A DNA stretch of 64,000 nucleotides from JAJPXC01 sp964510535 (GTDB taxonomy: Bacteria > Bacteroidota > Bacteroidia > Bacteroidales > Muribaculaceae), in assembly GCA_964510535.1 (NCBI GenBank), contig CAZECG010000010.1:1-64000 (forward strand), in the 5' to 3' direction. Each line of letters starts with the position of its first letter. Positions within the stretch are counted from its first letter, which is position 1. A model generated the notes under the pieces. It saw only the letters and a program-made list of their open reading frames with translations, made no database searches and was not told where the DNA came from. Positions 18,702-28,005 of the stretch are shown one piece after another. The translations under genes and the position numbers were made by a program.

Positions 18702-19908
18702 TGTAACCTCCGTGAGAGAGGATTTCCCGATTCTTGGCCGCAAGGTCTATGGTCGACCGTTGGTCTACCTCGACAACACCGCCACGTCACAGACGCCGCG
18801 ACAAGTTGTCGACGAAATAACGAGAATGTACTACAACACCAAGGCCAACGTGCACCGCGGCGTCCACACTCTGTCACAGGAGGCCACCGACCTTCAGGAA
18901 CAGAGCCGCGAGAAGGTGCGCAAGTTCATCAATGCACCGTCGGCACAGTCCGTCATTTTCACCAGAGGCACTACCGAAGCAATCAACCTTGTGGCGGCAT
19001 CATACGGCGAACTCCTCAACGACGGCGACGAAATCATCCTGTCGGTCATGGAACACCACGCCAACATCGTCCCCTGGCAACTGCTGCGACAGCGTAAAAA
19101 AGTGGTCATCAGGGTGGTGCCAATGCTACCCGACGGCTCGCTCGACATGGATGCCTACCGGGCGTTGTTCAACGAGCGCACACGCATCGTAAGCATCTGC
19201 CACGTCTCCAACGTCCTCGGCACTGTCAACCCGGTCAAACAGATAATCGAAGAGGCACATCGCCACGGCGCGATAGCGGTAATCGACGGGGCCCAAGCCG
19301 TGTCGCATCTCAAAGTCGACGTCACAGCACTCGACGCTGACTTCTACGCGTTTTCAGCCCACAAGATGTATGGTCCCACCGGCGTAGGCGTTCTTTACGG
19401 TAGGCGCGAGCTGCTTGAAAAGATGCCCCCCTATCAGGGCGGAGGCGAGATGATAGGCCACGTCACATTCAAGCACACGACTTTCGCCGAACTGCCATTC
19501 AAATTCGAGGCCGGCACCCCCGACTTCGTGGGGATAGCCGCCTTGTCAAAAGCCATCGACTATATCGACGGCATCGGCATAGAGGCCATAGCCGCTCATG
19601 AGCACGACCTGCTGACCTACACCACGGAGCGCATGATGGAGATAAAGGGAATGAGGATTTTCGGCACCACACCCGGCAAGGCGGCAATCATATCGTTCCT
19701 TGTCGGCAACGAACACCACTACGATATCGGAATGCTTCTCGACAAACTCGGGATAGCCGTTCGCACAGGCCACCACTGTGCCCAGCCGCTGATGGAGACT
19801 CTCGGCATCGAGGGCACGGTCAGAGCCTCGTTCGCTCTCTACAACACCCGCGAGGAAGCCGACGCGTTCATAGCCGCGCTCAACCGCGTCATACCCATGC
19901 TCGGCTGA
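18688..19908 (+). CDS. sufS: Cysteine desulfurase SufS
   Basis: A 406-residue PLP enzyme (group II cysteine desulfurase, NifS-like) that takes sulfur from cysteine and supplies it to the SUF scaffold. The PLP lysine is in FSAHKMYGPTG (K226) and the catalytic cysteine in RTGHHCAQPLM (C364). FTRGTTEAINLVA and MEHHANIVPW are conserved cofactor-binding segments. No SufE or SufU sulfur acceptor gene is in this window, so the acceptor lies elsewhere or is not needed. Confidence 0.95.
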   Translation: MNDYDVTSVREDFPILGRKVYGRPLVYLDNTATSQTPRQVVDEITRMYYNTKANVHRGVHTLSQEATDLQEQSREKVRKFINAPSAQSVIFTRGTTEAINLVAASYGELLNDGDEIILSVMEHHANIVPWQLLRQRKKVVIRVVPMLPDGSLDMDAYRALFNERTRIVSICHVSNVLGTVNPVKQIIEEAHRHGAIAVIDGAQAVSHLKVDVTALDADFYAFSAHKMYGPTGVGVLYGRRELLEKMPPYQGGGEMIGHVTFKHTTFAELPFKFEAGTPDFVGIAALSKAIDYIDGIGIEAIAAHEHDLLTYTTERMMEIKGMRIFGTTPGKAAIISFLVGNEHHYDIGMLLDKLGIAVRTGHHCAQPLMETLGIEGTVRASFALYNTREEADAFIAALNRVIPMLG

Positions 19909-19996
19909 CACAATAATTCAACATATTATCAGTTATTAGTTTGTGGGGGGCGACCGAAATGCCCCCGCCGCATATACCACACTATTCACCAAGACT

Positions 19997-21205
19997 ATGA
20001 TTAAGCATCTTTGTAAATATCTGACGATATTAGGATTGGCGTTACTCTCCGCCGTCACGGCCGCGTCGGCTCAGGACAAAAACGAGTTCAACCCCATCCA
20101 GACCGGTGTCACATCGCTCAGCATCGCACCCGATGCGCGCGGAGCGTCGATGGGCGACCTCGGAGCCGCCACCGACCCCGACTGCAACTCCCAGTACTGG
20201 AACCCGTCAAAATACGCTTTCGCCTACAGCCGCGGAGGATTCTCTCTCAGTTACACCCCCTGGTTGCGCAAACTTGTCAACGACATTTTCCTCGCCAACC
20301 TGTCGGGTTACTGGAAGATAGGTAGCAACGACAACCAAGCCATATCGGCCTCTCTGCGCTATTTCTCGCTCGGCGAGGTAACCACAAGCGAAGTTTCGGG
20401 ACAGGCAGCCCAATCGCTCAACCCCTACGAAATGGCGTTTGACCTCGGATACTCGCGCAAACTGTCTGAAAAGTTCTCGATGGGTGTCGTGTTCCGCTAC
20501 ATTTATTCCGACCTCGGATTCTCTGACTCATACGCGGGCGACAACACGTCAGGGGCATCGGCGTTCTCAGCCGACATATCCGGATACTTCACCACCTATC
20601 CCATCGTTGGCCGCAACGAGTGCCAATGGTCTTGGGGTTGGGACATCTCCAACATCGGCACCAAAGTGTCATACAACAACGGCGAAGACCCCGCATTCCT
20701 CCCCACCAACCTCCGTATCGGTACGATGTTTATGTTCCCCTTAGCCGATTACCACACTTTGGCCCTCTCGCTCGACGCCAACAAGCTGCTCGTCCCCGCC
20801 AAACCCCGCGAGAGTGACTATCCCGACGACACCGAGGGGCAACAAGCCTACCTCGACGCACTTGAAGAATGGGAAAATATGTCGCCCATCACCGGCATAT
20901 TCAAATCATTCAGCGACGCCCCCGGCGGTGCTAAAGAGGAACTGCGCGAAATCAACCTCTCGTTCGGCGCCGAATACTCCTACAACAACCAATTCTTCGT
21001 CCGCGCCGGTTACTTCTACGAAAACGAGTACAAAGGAAACCGCAAATACTTCGCTCTCGGTGCCGGGTTCTCGCTCAACGTAGTGCGCCTCGACGCATCA
21101 TATATGCTCGCCACCGCACAAACCTCACCGCTCGACCAGACGCTGCGTTTCTCGCTGACATTCGACATGGACGGCCTTAAAGAGATTTTCGGACGCAAAC
21201 GATGA
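19997..21205 (+). CDS. porV: Type IX secretion outer-membrane protein PorV
   Basis: A 402-residue FadL-like beta-barrel that shuttles type IX cargo from the translocon to the PorU sortase. The ATG at 19997 gives a clean signal peptide ending in ASAQ; a GTG at 19943 is in frame but gives none. Typical PorV landmarks follow: SLSIAPDARGASMGDLGAAT, YWNPSKYAF and a run of alternating barrel strands ending in an aromatic-containing last strand. The stop codon overlaps ispF by four bases (ATGA). From memory, porV next to ispF is also seen in Porphyromonas, with porU just upstream; here the suf operon lies between. Confidence 0.9.
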   Translation: MIKHLCKYLTILGLALLSAVTAASAQDKNEFNPIQTGVTSLSIAPDARGASMGDLGAATDPDCNSQYWNPSKYAFAYSRGGFSLSYTPWLRKLVNDIFLANLSGYWKIGSNDNQAISASLRYFSLGEVTTSEVSGQAAQSLNPYEMAFDLGYSRKLSEKFSMGVVFRYIYSDLGFSDSYAGDNTSGASAFSADISGYFTTYPIVGRNECQWSWGWDISNIGTKVSYNNGEDPAFLPTNLRIGTMFMFPLADYHTLALSLDANKLLVPAKPRESDYPDDTEGQQAYLDALEEWENMSPITGIFKSFSDAPGGAKEELREINLSFGAEYSYNNQFFVRAGYFYENEYKGNRKYFALGAGFSLNVVRLDASYMLATAQTSPLDQTLRFSLTFDMDGLKEIFGRKR

Positions 21206-21711
21206 GCGCCAACGCCACAACAACGACACCCCTCCCTTTCCGCATAGGCTCGGGGTTTGACGTGCACGCTTTCGCACCCAATCGCGAACTTTGGATTTGC
21301 GGGGTCAAAATACCCCACGACCGAGGGTTGCTCGGCCACAGCGACGCCGACGTGGCTCTCCATGCCCTCTGCGACGCTATGCTCGGAGCCGTCGCGCTTC
21401 GCGACATCGGCTACCACTTCCCCGACAACGACCCCACCTACAAGGGAGCCGACTCCCGCCGGCTTCTGCGCGAAGTGGCTCGACTCGTCGCCGAGCAAGG
21501 CTACGCCCCAGCCAACGTCGATGTCACAATCATAGCCCAAGCCCCGAAAATGCTCCCATATATCGAACAGATGAGAGCCAACATCGCCGACGACCTCGGC
21601 ATCGACATCTCTCAAGTCTCTGTTAAAGCCACCACAACCGAGCGCCTCGGCTTCACAGGCCGCGGCGAAGGCATCGCCGCCCAAGCCGCCGCACTCCTTT
21701 GCCGTCTCTGA
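21202..21711 (+). CDS. ispF: 2-C-methyl-D-erythritol 2,4-cyclodiphosphate synthase
   Basis: A 169-residue enzyme of the non-mevalonate isoprenoid pathway; it cyclises CDP-methylerythritol phosphate to MEcPP. The zinc ligands are visible in GFDVHAF (D20, H22) and LLGHSDADV (H46). The C-terminal KATTTERLGFTGRGEGIAAQA is the family signature for substrate and trimer contacts. It overlaps porV by four bases. Confidence 0.95.
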   Translation: MSANATTTTPLPFRIGSGFDVHAFAPNRELWICGVKIPHDRGLLGHSDADVALHALCDAMLGAVALRDIGYHFPDNDPTYKGADSRRLLREVARLVAEQGYAPANVDVTIIAQAPKMLPYIEQMRANIADDLGIDISQVSVKATTTERLGFTGRGEGIAAQAAALLCRL

Positions 21712-21776
21712 CCACCTGCGTTCTCGCTCTCCGCGGTTTTCTAAAAAAACACCCGCGAAAACAATTGCGCCATTTA

Positions 21777-21807
21777 TTGGGGAGATGTAAAAATTTCACT
21801 AAATTTG
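21777..21807 (+). promoter_or_regulatory. mdh promoter
   Basis: TTG at 21777-21779, 20 bases, then TAAATTTG at 21800-21807. This matches the Bacteroidetes consensus and lies about 40 bases before the mdh start. Confidence 0.75.
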
Positions 21808-21847
21808 CGCAATATAAAACCAATAAACGTTTAAACGCAATATAACT

Positions 21848-22786
21848 ATGTCAAAGGTAACAGTTGTAGGCGCAGGCAACGTAGGTGCTACTTGCGCTAA
21901 CGTATTAGTAACAACAGGTGTAGCCGACGAGGTTGTGCTCATCGACATCAAAGAAGGTCTCTCTGAGGGCAAGGCTATGGACATCATGCAGACGGCCAAC
22001 ATCCTCAACATCAACACCCGTCTCACCGGAGTCACCAACGACTACGAGAAGACAGCCAACAGCGACGTCGTTGTCATCACTTCAGGTATCCCCCGCAAGC
22101 CCGGTATGACCCGCGAAGAACTCATCGGCGTGAACGCCGGCATCGTTAAGCAAGTATCTTCAAGCGTCCTCAAATACTCGCCCAACGCCGTAATCATCTG
22201 CGTGTCTAACCCCATGGACACCATGACCTACCTCATCCACAAAACAAGCGGTCTCCCCAAAAACCGCATCATCGGCATGGGCGGCGCGCTCGACAGTGCT
22301 CGCTTCAAATTCTTCCTCAGCCAAGCACTCGGCGCAAACGCTACCGAGGTTGAAGGCATCGTAATCGGCGGCCACGGCGACACCACAATGATTCCCTTGA
22401 CCCGCTACGCCGCTTACCGCGGAATCCCCGCTTCTACTCTCCTCCCCGCCGAGCAGCTCGAGAAAGTCGCTGCCGACACTATGGTTGGCGGTGCTACGCT
22501 CACCAAGCTCCTCGGCACTTCCGCTTGGTACGCTCCCGGCGCTGCAGCTGCCCAAGTCGCTGCCGCTGTCATCCACGACCAGAAGAAACTCATCCCTTGC
22601 TCAGCCCTCCTCGACGGCGAATACGGCGAAAAAGACCTCTGCATCGGCGTGCCCTGCATCCTCGGAAAGAACGGTATCGAGAAAATCGTCGAATTTGACC
22701 TCAACGACGAGGAAAAAGCTCTGTTCCACAAAAGCGCGGAAGCCGTCCACAAGACCAACGAGGCTCTCACTGCGGCTTTGGCATAA
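21848..22786 (+). CDS. mdh: Malate dehydrogenase
   Basis: A 312-residue NAD-dependent enzyme that interconverts malate and oxaloacetate. The Rossmann motif is VVGAGNVGAT. Active-site segments include GIPRKPGMTREEL (substrate arginines), SNPMDTMTYL and IGGHGDTTMIPL (catalytic His). It belongs to the LDH-like MDH branch common in Bacteroidetes, where it serves the reductive route to succinate. It stands alone between its promoter and a strong terminator. Codon use differs slightly from neighbouring genes (more GCT and CTC), as expected of a highly expressed gene. Confidence 0.95.
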   Translation: MSKVTVVGAGNVGATCANVLVTTGVADEVVLIDIKEGLSEGKAMDIMQTANILNINTRLTGVTNDYEKTANSDVVVITSGIPRKPGMTREELIGVNAGIVKQVSSSVLKYSPNAVIICVSNPMDTMTYLIHKTSGLPKNRIIGMGGALDSARFKFFLSQALGANATEVEGIVIGGHGDTTMIPLTRYAAYRGIPASTLLPAEQLEKVAADTMVGGATLTKLLGTSAWYAPGAAAAQVAAAVIHDQKKLIPCSALLDGEYGEKDLCIGVPCILGKNGIEKIVEFDLNDEEKALFHKSAEAVHKTNEALTAALA

Positions 22787-22839
22787 TCGGATACAATCTT
22801 ATCCATTTAGAGCTTAATACACATTATTTATAGCTTGTT

Positions 22840-22875
22840 AAGCGGCTTCTCCACCCGGCGAAGCCGCTTTTTTTT
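22840..22875 (+). terminator. mdh terminator
   Basis: A perfect ten-base-pair stem, AAGCGGCTTC (22840-22849) with GAAGCCGCTT (22860-22869), followed by a run of T to 22875: a textbook intrinsic terminator. Confidence 0.92.
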
Positions 22876-22949
22876 ATGCTCGCCGGATTTAATTTGCTAT
22901 CTTCGCGGTTTGTACGCACATCGATACAATTTGATTTAAATTTTGCAAT

Positions 22950-23915
22950 ATGGCAACCAAACATCTCTTGACGCTCTCCATAACCATCGTTTGTGGAATC
23001 TGCACCGCTTTCGGCGAAACATTCGAGCCAATCAAATATGGCAACTTTGAGCAGTGGGTGACACGCATCATTCCGGAATCGCGTATCATCGGCGGAAACA
23101 AGAAAACCCTATATGAGATAGCCCCGACCCACACCGTCGAGGGCAATATCCCCTACAAAAACGAGGGGGGCTCGCCTTGGGCCACATCCAACGTGCTCGC
23201 CAACGTCATGGGCGTGGTCAAAGGGAGCAACGCGGTGTTCCCCGACGTTCGCTCAGGCGGCAACAAATGCTGCAAGCTGACCACCATAATGGAACACTGC
23301 AAAGCCGTGGGCATCATCAACATCGACGTGCTCGTGGCAGGCTCTATATTCCTCGGTGAGTTCAAAGAGCCGGTAAAATCCACATCCGACCCATACAGCA
23401 AACTTGAAATGGGTGTGCCATTCACCCGACGGCCCAAAGCGTTGCGCTATGACTATAAAGTCACCATGCCATCTGCCAACGAGCGCACTTACTCAAGCGG
23501 TTTCGGCAAGAAAAAGACACTGAAAGGGCATGAAAACGCCGAGGTTTTCATAATCCTGCAACGCCGCTGGGAAGACTCTGACGGCAACATCTACGCCAAG
23601 CGCGTGGGCACCGGACGCGAGCGTTACGGAGCATCAACCCCGGGATGGGTCAACGCCCACAAGCTCCCCATCCACTATGGCGACATCACTAAAGAGAGCT
23701 GGTACAAACCATGGATGGGTCTGATTTCCGGCGAAAAAGCCTACTACGCCAAAAACTCAAAGGGGAAGATGGTGCCTGTGCAGGAAGTCGGATGGGACGA
23801 ACCCGACGCCACGCCCACCCATATGCTCATGATGGCCTCCGCGGCAAGCGGAACAGCCTATATCGGCACACTTGGGCTAACGCTCTGGATTGACAACGTC
23901 GGGCTGATATTCTGA
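22950..23915 (+). CDS. Exported PCMD-like protein of unknown role
   Basis: A 321-residue protein with an N-terminal signal peptide (residues ~1-22, ending AFG). The opening EPIKYGNFEQWVTR and the closing GTLGLTLWIDNVGLIF resemble the putative carbohydrate metabolism domain (PCMD), a beta-sandwich found in exported Bacteroidetes proteins. No catalytic motif is evident. It is not in a recognisable polysaccharide utilisation locus: no SusC/SusD pair is nearby. The domain call is tentative. A weak TATCTTCG -7 box at 22898-22905 lies upstream. Confidence 0.6.
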   Translation: MATKHLLTLSITIVCGICTAFGETFEPIKYGNFEQWVTRIIPESRIIGGNKKTLYEIAPTHTVEGNIPYKNEGGSPWATSNVLANVMGVVKGSNAVFPDVRSGGNKCCKLTTIMEHCKAVGIINIDVLVAGSIFLGEFKEPVKSTSDPYSKLEMGVPFTRRPKALRYDYKVTMPSANERTYSSGFGKKKTLKGHENAEVFIILQRRWEDSDGNIYAKRVGTGRERYGASTPGWVNAHKLPIHYGDITKESWYKPWMGLISGEKAYYAKNSKGKMVPVQEVGWDEPDATPTHMLMMASAASGTAYIGTLGLTLWIDNVGLIF

Positions 23916-23992
23916 CACCGACACCCGACACCCACGCACAACAATTCGGGTATAAATGCGTCAATCAGGACAATAAATCATAGAAAAATCCC

Positions 23993-24000
23993 TACCTTTG
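23993..24000 (+). promoter_or_regulatory. topA promoter, -7 box only
   Basis: TACCTTTG at 23993-24000 matches the -7 consensus and lies 28 bases before the start codon. I could not find a matching -33 TTTG at the usual distance. Confidence 0.5.
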
Positions 24001-24028
24001 CAGCGGAAAATTCATCAAAACGACAAAA

Positions 24029-26374
24029 ATGCTGAAAAATCTTGTAATAGTCGAGTCACCGGCCAAAGCCAAAACCATCGAAAAATTTCTCGGTAAAGAC
24101 TTCAAAGTAATGTCAAGTTACGGACACATCCGCGACTTGCGCAAAAAGAATTTCAGCATCAACGTCGAAGACGGGTTCACTCCCATCTACGAAATCCCTG
24201 ACGACAAAAAGGAACTGGTCAAAGAGCTGAAAAAGGCCGCTAAAGGAGCCGAGACCGTATGGCTCGCTTCCGATGAGGACCGCGAAGGGGAAGCCATAGC
24301 ATGGCATCTGTCCGAGGTACTCGGACTTAACCCCGACACCACCAAGCGAATAGTTTTCCACGAAATCACCAAAAACGCCATACTCAACGCCATCGACAAC
24401 CCCCGCGTGATAGACCGCAACCGCGTCGACGCGCAGCAGGCGCGCCGCGTTCTCGACCGCATCGTCGGATTTGAGCTGTCGCCGGTGCTTTGGCGCAAAA
24501 TCAAGCCCGCCCTCTCGGCCGGCCGCGTGCAATCTGTGGCCGTCAGGCTAATCGTGGAGCGCGAAAACGAGATAAAAAACTTTATCAGCGAACCCTATTT
24601 CCGTGCGACCGGCACTTTCGACACCATCTCAGGCTCACAAGTCAAAGCCGAGCTTGCCCACCGTCTCCCCGACGAGAATGCAGCCCGCGCCCTGCTCGAC
24701 AAATGCGCCGGCTCCGACTTCAGCGTTGCGGCAGTAAATGTCAAGCCGCTCAAGAAATCGCCCGCGCCCCCATTCACCACATCCACACTGCAGCAAGAAG
24801 CCGCGCGCAAACTCGGGTTCACCGTGTCGCAGACAATGATGGTTGCGCAGCGGCTATATGAAGCCGGCCACATAACATATATGCGTACCGACTCGGTCAA
24901 CCTGTCGGCTCTCGCCATAAACACAATTTCGTCTCAGATAAAAGAGACTCTCGGCGAACGCTACTTGAAGGTGCGACACTACCACACCAACTCAAAAGGA
25001 GCGCAAGAAGCCCACGAAGCCATAAGACCCACACATATCAACCAGACCGAAATCAACGGCACCGCCCAGGAAAACCGATTGTACTCGCTCATCTGGAAAC
25101 GAACAATCGCAAGCCAAATGGCCGACGCCGAAACTGAGAAAACCACGGTCGACATCTGCCCCGACGGCGACAGCGACACCCGATTCGTAGCCACCGGCGA
25201 AGTCATCAAATTTGACGGATTCCTATCAGTCTACATCGAGAGCCGCGACGACGACAGCGACAACGCCGACGCAGCAACGCGCCTGCCAGCCATGGCCATC
25301 GGCGACCACATGAAAGCCGTCGAAATCCAAGCCATGCAGCGTTTCTCCCAGCAACCGCCGCGATACACCGAAGCGTCACTCGTGAAAAAAATGGAAGAGC
25401 TTGGCATAGGTCGACCCTCGACCTACGCCCCGACTATCTCAACTATCCAGCAACGCGAATATGTCGAAAAAGGCGAACGTCCGGGCATCAAACGCGACTT
25501 TGTGACCCTGACCCTCAAAGGCGGCAAAATCAGCCAACGCACAAAAAGCGAGACCGTCGGAGCCGAAAAAGGAAAACTGATACCGACCGATATAGGTGTA
25601 GTGGTCAACGACTTCCTCACCGAATATTTCCCCGAAATCCTCGACTACAACTTCACAGCCCGCATCGAGGAGAAATTTGACGACATAGCCCGGGGCGAAC
25701 TCCCGTGGACCGACGAGATAAAGGAATTTTACGATATGTTCCACCCCGTTGTCGACAAAACCATGAACATGAGGCTCGAACACAAAGTGGGCGAACGCGT
25801 GCTCGGCACTGACCCGGCCACAGGCCGCAAGGTATCGGTCAAGATTGGACGATTCGGGCCGCTCGTACAGATAGGCGACGGCGACGGCGACGAGAAACCA
25901 CAGTTCGCATCGCTCCAAAAAAATCAGTCGGTCGCCACCATTACCCTTGAAGAAGCGTTGAAACTCTTCGAGTTCCCGCGCCATCTCGGCGAGTTCGAGG
26001 GAAAAGATGTCAGCGTAGCCATCGGCCGATTCGGACCCTACGTCAAGCACGACGGCAAATTCGCCTCGATACCCAAAGACCTCTCCCCGACAACCATCAC
26101 CCTTGAAGAAGCCGAAGACATCATCAAAGCCAAGCGCGAGGCCGAGAGCCGCAAGCACATCAAGAGCTTCGACTCCGAGCCGGAACTCGCAGTGCTCAAT
26201 GGCCGCTACGGCCCATACATAGCCTACAAAGGCAACAACTACAAAATCCCGAAGACAGTCGACGACCCCGCTCAACTTTCCCTCGAGCAATGCATGGAAC
26301 TTATCAAAGCCCAGGACAGCGCGCCCAAAAAGACGCGACGCACCTCCGCAACCACCCGACGCACTAAAAAATAA
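24029..26374 (+). CDS. topA: DNA topoisomerase I
   Basis: A 781-residue type IA topoisomerase that relaxes negative supercoils. The TOPRIM domain begins with NLVIVESPAKAKTIEKFLG and carries SDEDREGEAIAWH. The catalytic tyrosine is in ITYMRTDS (Y284). ARRVLDRIVGFELSP and GIGRPSTYAPTI are further family motifs. The C-terminal ~200 residues hold three repeats built around GRFGP/GRYGP, followed by a basic tail (KKTRRTSATTRRTKK). There are no zinc-ribbon cysteines, so it is the repeat-tail variant. The next gene begins 14 bases later, which suggests co-transcription. Confidence 0.95.
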   Translation: MLKNLVIVESPAKAKTIEKFLGKDFKVMSSYGHIRDLRKKNFSINVEDGFTPIYEIPDDKKELVKELKKAAKGAETVWLASDEDREGEAIAWHLSEVLGLNPDTTKRIVFHEITKNAILNAIDNPRVIDRNRVDAQQARRVLDRIVGFELSPVLWRKIKPALSAGRVQSVAVRLIVERENEIKNFISEPYFRATGTFDTISGSQVKAELAHRLPDENAARALLDKCAGSDFSVAAVNVKPLKKSPAPPFTTSTLQQEAARKLGFTVSQTMMVAQRLYEAGHITYMRTDSVNLSALAINTISSQIKETLGERYLKVRHYHTNSKGAQEAHEAIRPTHINQTEINGTAQENRLYSLIWKRTIASQMADAETEKTTVDICPDGDSDTRFVATGEVIKFDGFLSVYIESRDDDSDNADAATRLPAMAIGDHMKAVEIQAMQRFSQQPPRYTEASLVKKMEELGIGRPSTYAPTISTIQQREYVEKGERPGIKRDFVTLTLKGGKISQRTKSETVGAEKGKLIPTDIGVVVNDFLTEYFPEILDYNFTARIEEKFDDIARGELPWTDEIKEFYDMFHPVVDKTMNMRLEHKVGERVLGTDPATGRKVSVKIGRFGPLVQIGDGDGDEKPQFASLQKNQSVATITLEEALKLFEFPRHLGEFEGKDVSVAIGRFGPYVKHDGKFASIPKDLSPTTITLEEAEDIIKAKREAESRKHIKSFDSEPELAVLNGRYGPYIAYKGNNYKIPKTVDDPAQLSLEQCMELIKAQDSAPKKTRRTSATTRRTKK

Positions 26375-26388
26375 CACCCCACGACGAG

Positions 26389-27312
26389 ATGCCACGACCT
26401 CTGCCCCACAAACCCGGTGCCGAACGACGAAAATTCCGCCCCGACGTAATAGAGACATACACCGCCGACAGCGAATCCACGCTGCTGCCGTTTCTGATAC
26501 AATCGATGCCGCAACGCAAACGCACCTCGGTCAAAGAGTTGCTCAAACACAACCAGGTTGCCATCGGCGACACCCCCGTCACCCAACACGACACCCCACT
26601 GCAGCCGGGCACCGTGGTCAAGGTCAACATCACGCGCGAGTTCCAGACATTCTATAACCGACGCATCAAAATCGTCTACGAAGACGACGACATAATCGTA
26701 GCCAACAAAGGCTACGGACTGCTCTCCATGGGCACCGACCGAGTGAAAGAGGGAACAGCCTACTCCATACTGCGCGACTGGGTGAAACGCAAAGACCCGC
26801 GCAACAAACTGTTCATCGTCCACCGACTCGACCGCGACACTTCCGGACTGATGATGTTCGCAAAAACCGAGGAAGCAAAAGTCGCCATGCAACACAACTG
26901 GAACAATATGGTCATCAACCGCCGCTACCTCGCCGTCGTAGAGGGATGTATGGATCCCGCCGAAGGCACGATACGCAGCTATTTAGCCGAAAACTCACAA
27001 TTTGAAGTCTACTCGACCGAGAACCCCGACGAAGGACAGCTCGCCGTGACCCGATACAAAACCATAGCGACACGCAAAAAACACTCTCTGCTCGAAGTCG
27101 AACTCGACACCGGGCGCAAAAACCAGATTCGCGTACACCTGAGCGACAAGGGACATCCCATCGTCGGCGACCGCAAATATGGAGCAGGGCCATCGCCAAT
27201 ACACCGTCTCGCACTTCACGCACAGACACTGCGCTTCATCCATCCCGTCACACGCCGCGACATGAACTTTTCAACCCCCATTCCCGCCGCCTTCGCCTCG
27301 CTCGTCAAATAA
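26389..27312 (+). CDS. RluA-family pseudouridine synthase
   Basis: A 307-residue RNA pseudouridine synthase. An S4-like RNA-binding domain lies at about residues 35-85 (RTSVKELLKHNQVAIGDTPV). The catalytic domain has the family motif HRLDRDTSG with the catalytic D148, then LDTGRKNQIRVHL and HPIVGDRKYG. It likely modifies ribosomal RNA; the exact site (RluD- or RluC-like) cannot be decided from this sequence. It probably shares a transcript with topA. Confidence 0.9.
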   Translation: MPRPLPHKPGAERRKFRPDVIETYTADSESTLLPFLIQSMPQRKRTSVKELLKHNQVAIGDTPVTQHDTPLQPGTVVKVNITREFQTFYNRRIKIVYEDDDIIVANKGYGLLSMGTDRVKEGTAYSILRDWVKRKDPRNKLFIVHRLDRDTSGLMMFAKTEEAKVAMQHNWNNMVINRRYLAVVEGCMDPAEGTIRSYLAENSQFEVYSTENPDEGQLAVTRYKTIATRKKHSLLEVELDTGRKNQIRVHLSDKGHPIVGDRKYGAGPSPIHRLALHAQTLRFIHPVTRRDMNFSTPIPAAFASLVK

Positions 27313-27316
27313 TGCC

Positions 27317-27410
27317 CAATGCATAATGCTCAATGCATAATGCTCAATGCATAATGCTCAATGCACAACGCTCAAATAATTATGCATTATGCATTATGAA
27401 TTATGCATTG
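27317..27410. repeat. 14-base direct repeats facing a reverse-complement arm
   Basis: Three exact copies of CAATGCATAATGCT (27317-27358) and a fourth, degenerate copy (27359-27372) are followed by an inverted arm at 27378-27410 made of TATGCATTA-type units ending in ATTATGCATTG. The two arms can pair into a long AT-rich hairpin. It begins five bases after the pseudouridine synthase stop codon and has no coding sense. It may act as a terminator, a mobile repeat or a replication-slippage product. Confidence 0.85.
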
Positions 27411-27435
27411 AAAAAATAGTTTCGTGGCATTTTGC

Positions 27436-27465
27436 TTGTAAAATGGAAAAATTTGAGTAATTTTG
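27436..27465 (+). promoter_or_regulatory. Promoter of the Lrp-family gene
   Basis: TTG at 27436-27438, 19 bases, then TAATTTTG at 27458-27465, 21 bases before the start codon. Confidence 0.7.
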
Positions 27466-27486
27466 TCGCCATAAACCATAATATCA

Positions 27487-27948
27487 ATGGAAAAAATCGA
27501 CAACTTAGACCGCAAGATACTGTCAATAGTGACACGCAACGCACGCATCGCCTCTAAAGATGTCGCCACAGAGTGTGGTGTCTCGCGCGCCGCTATCCAC
27601 CAGCGCATACAGCGCATGATTGACCTCAACGTCATCACAGGATCGGGCTATAACGTCAACCCAAAAATACTCGGATATTGCACCTGCACCTACGTCGGTG
27701 TGAACCTCGAACGCGGTGCCATGTACCGCGACGTGGTGCCTCAACTCGAAAAAATACCGGAAGTGGTCGAGTGCCACTTCACCACCGGCCCATACACGAT
27801 GCTCATAAAGCTCTACGCTCGCGACAATGAGCATCTGATGGATTTGCTCAACAACAAGATACAGATGATTCACGGAGTAACAGGCACCGAAACGTTAATC
27901 TCGCTCGACCACAGCATCCACCGCGAGATTCCAATCGCAGAGCAATAA
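27487..27948 (+). CDS. Lrp/AsnC family transcriptional regulator
   Basis: A 153-residue regulator. The N-terminal helix-turn-helix (residues ~5-55) reads IDNLDRKILSIVTRNARIASKDVATECGVSRAAIHQRIQRM. The C-terminal RAM domain contains a typical beta-alpha sandwich (VVECHFTTGPYTMLIKLYARDNEHL). Members sense amino acids or related metabolites as octamers; the ligand here is unknown. It stands alone between a promoter and a bidirectional terminator. Confidence 0.92.
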   Translation: MEKIDNLDRKILSIVTRNARIASKDVATECGVSRAAIHQRIQRMIDLNVITGSGYNVNPKILGYCTCTYVGVNLERGAMYRDVVPQLEKIPEVVECHFTTGPYTMLIKLYARDNEHLMDLLNNKIQMIHGVTGTETLISLDHSIHREIPIAEQ

Positions 27949-27977
27949 GCAAAAACATTTTTTATCTTCTTCATAAA

Positions 27978-28005
27978 CGAAAGGGGAGCCGCCGCTCCCC
28001 TTTCG
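27978..28005. terminator. Bidirectional terminator between lrp-type and M15 genes
   Basis: A perfect 12-base-pair stem, CGAAAGGGGAGC (27978-27989) with GCTCCCCTTTCG (27994-28005), and a four-base loop. It lies between two converging genes and ends directly at the M15 stop codon. Confidence 0.85.

Noticed and set aside
21712..21790. Possible terminator between ispF and mdh
   Set aside because: A CGCGG/CCGCG pairing can be drawn, but the loop is long and no T run follows, so I did not list it.
25439..26458. Long (339-residue) minus-strand frame opposite topA
   Set aside because: Antisense to a clear gene; its Phe- and Val-rich composition is what the reverse complement of GC-rich coding DNA gives.
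27317..27410. CRISPR-like array
   Set aside because: The units are directly adjacent 14-base repeats with no spacers, and they are followed by an inverted arm, so this is not a CRISPR array.
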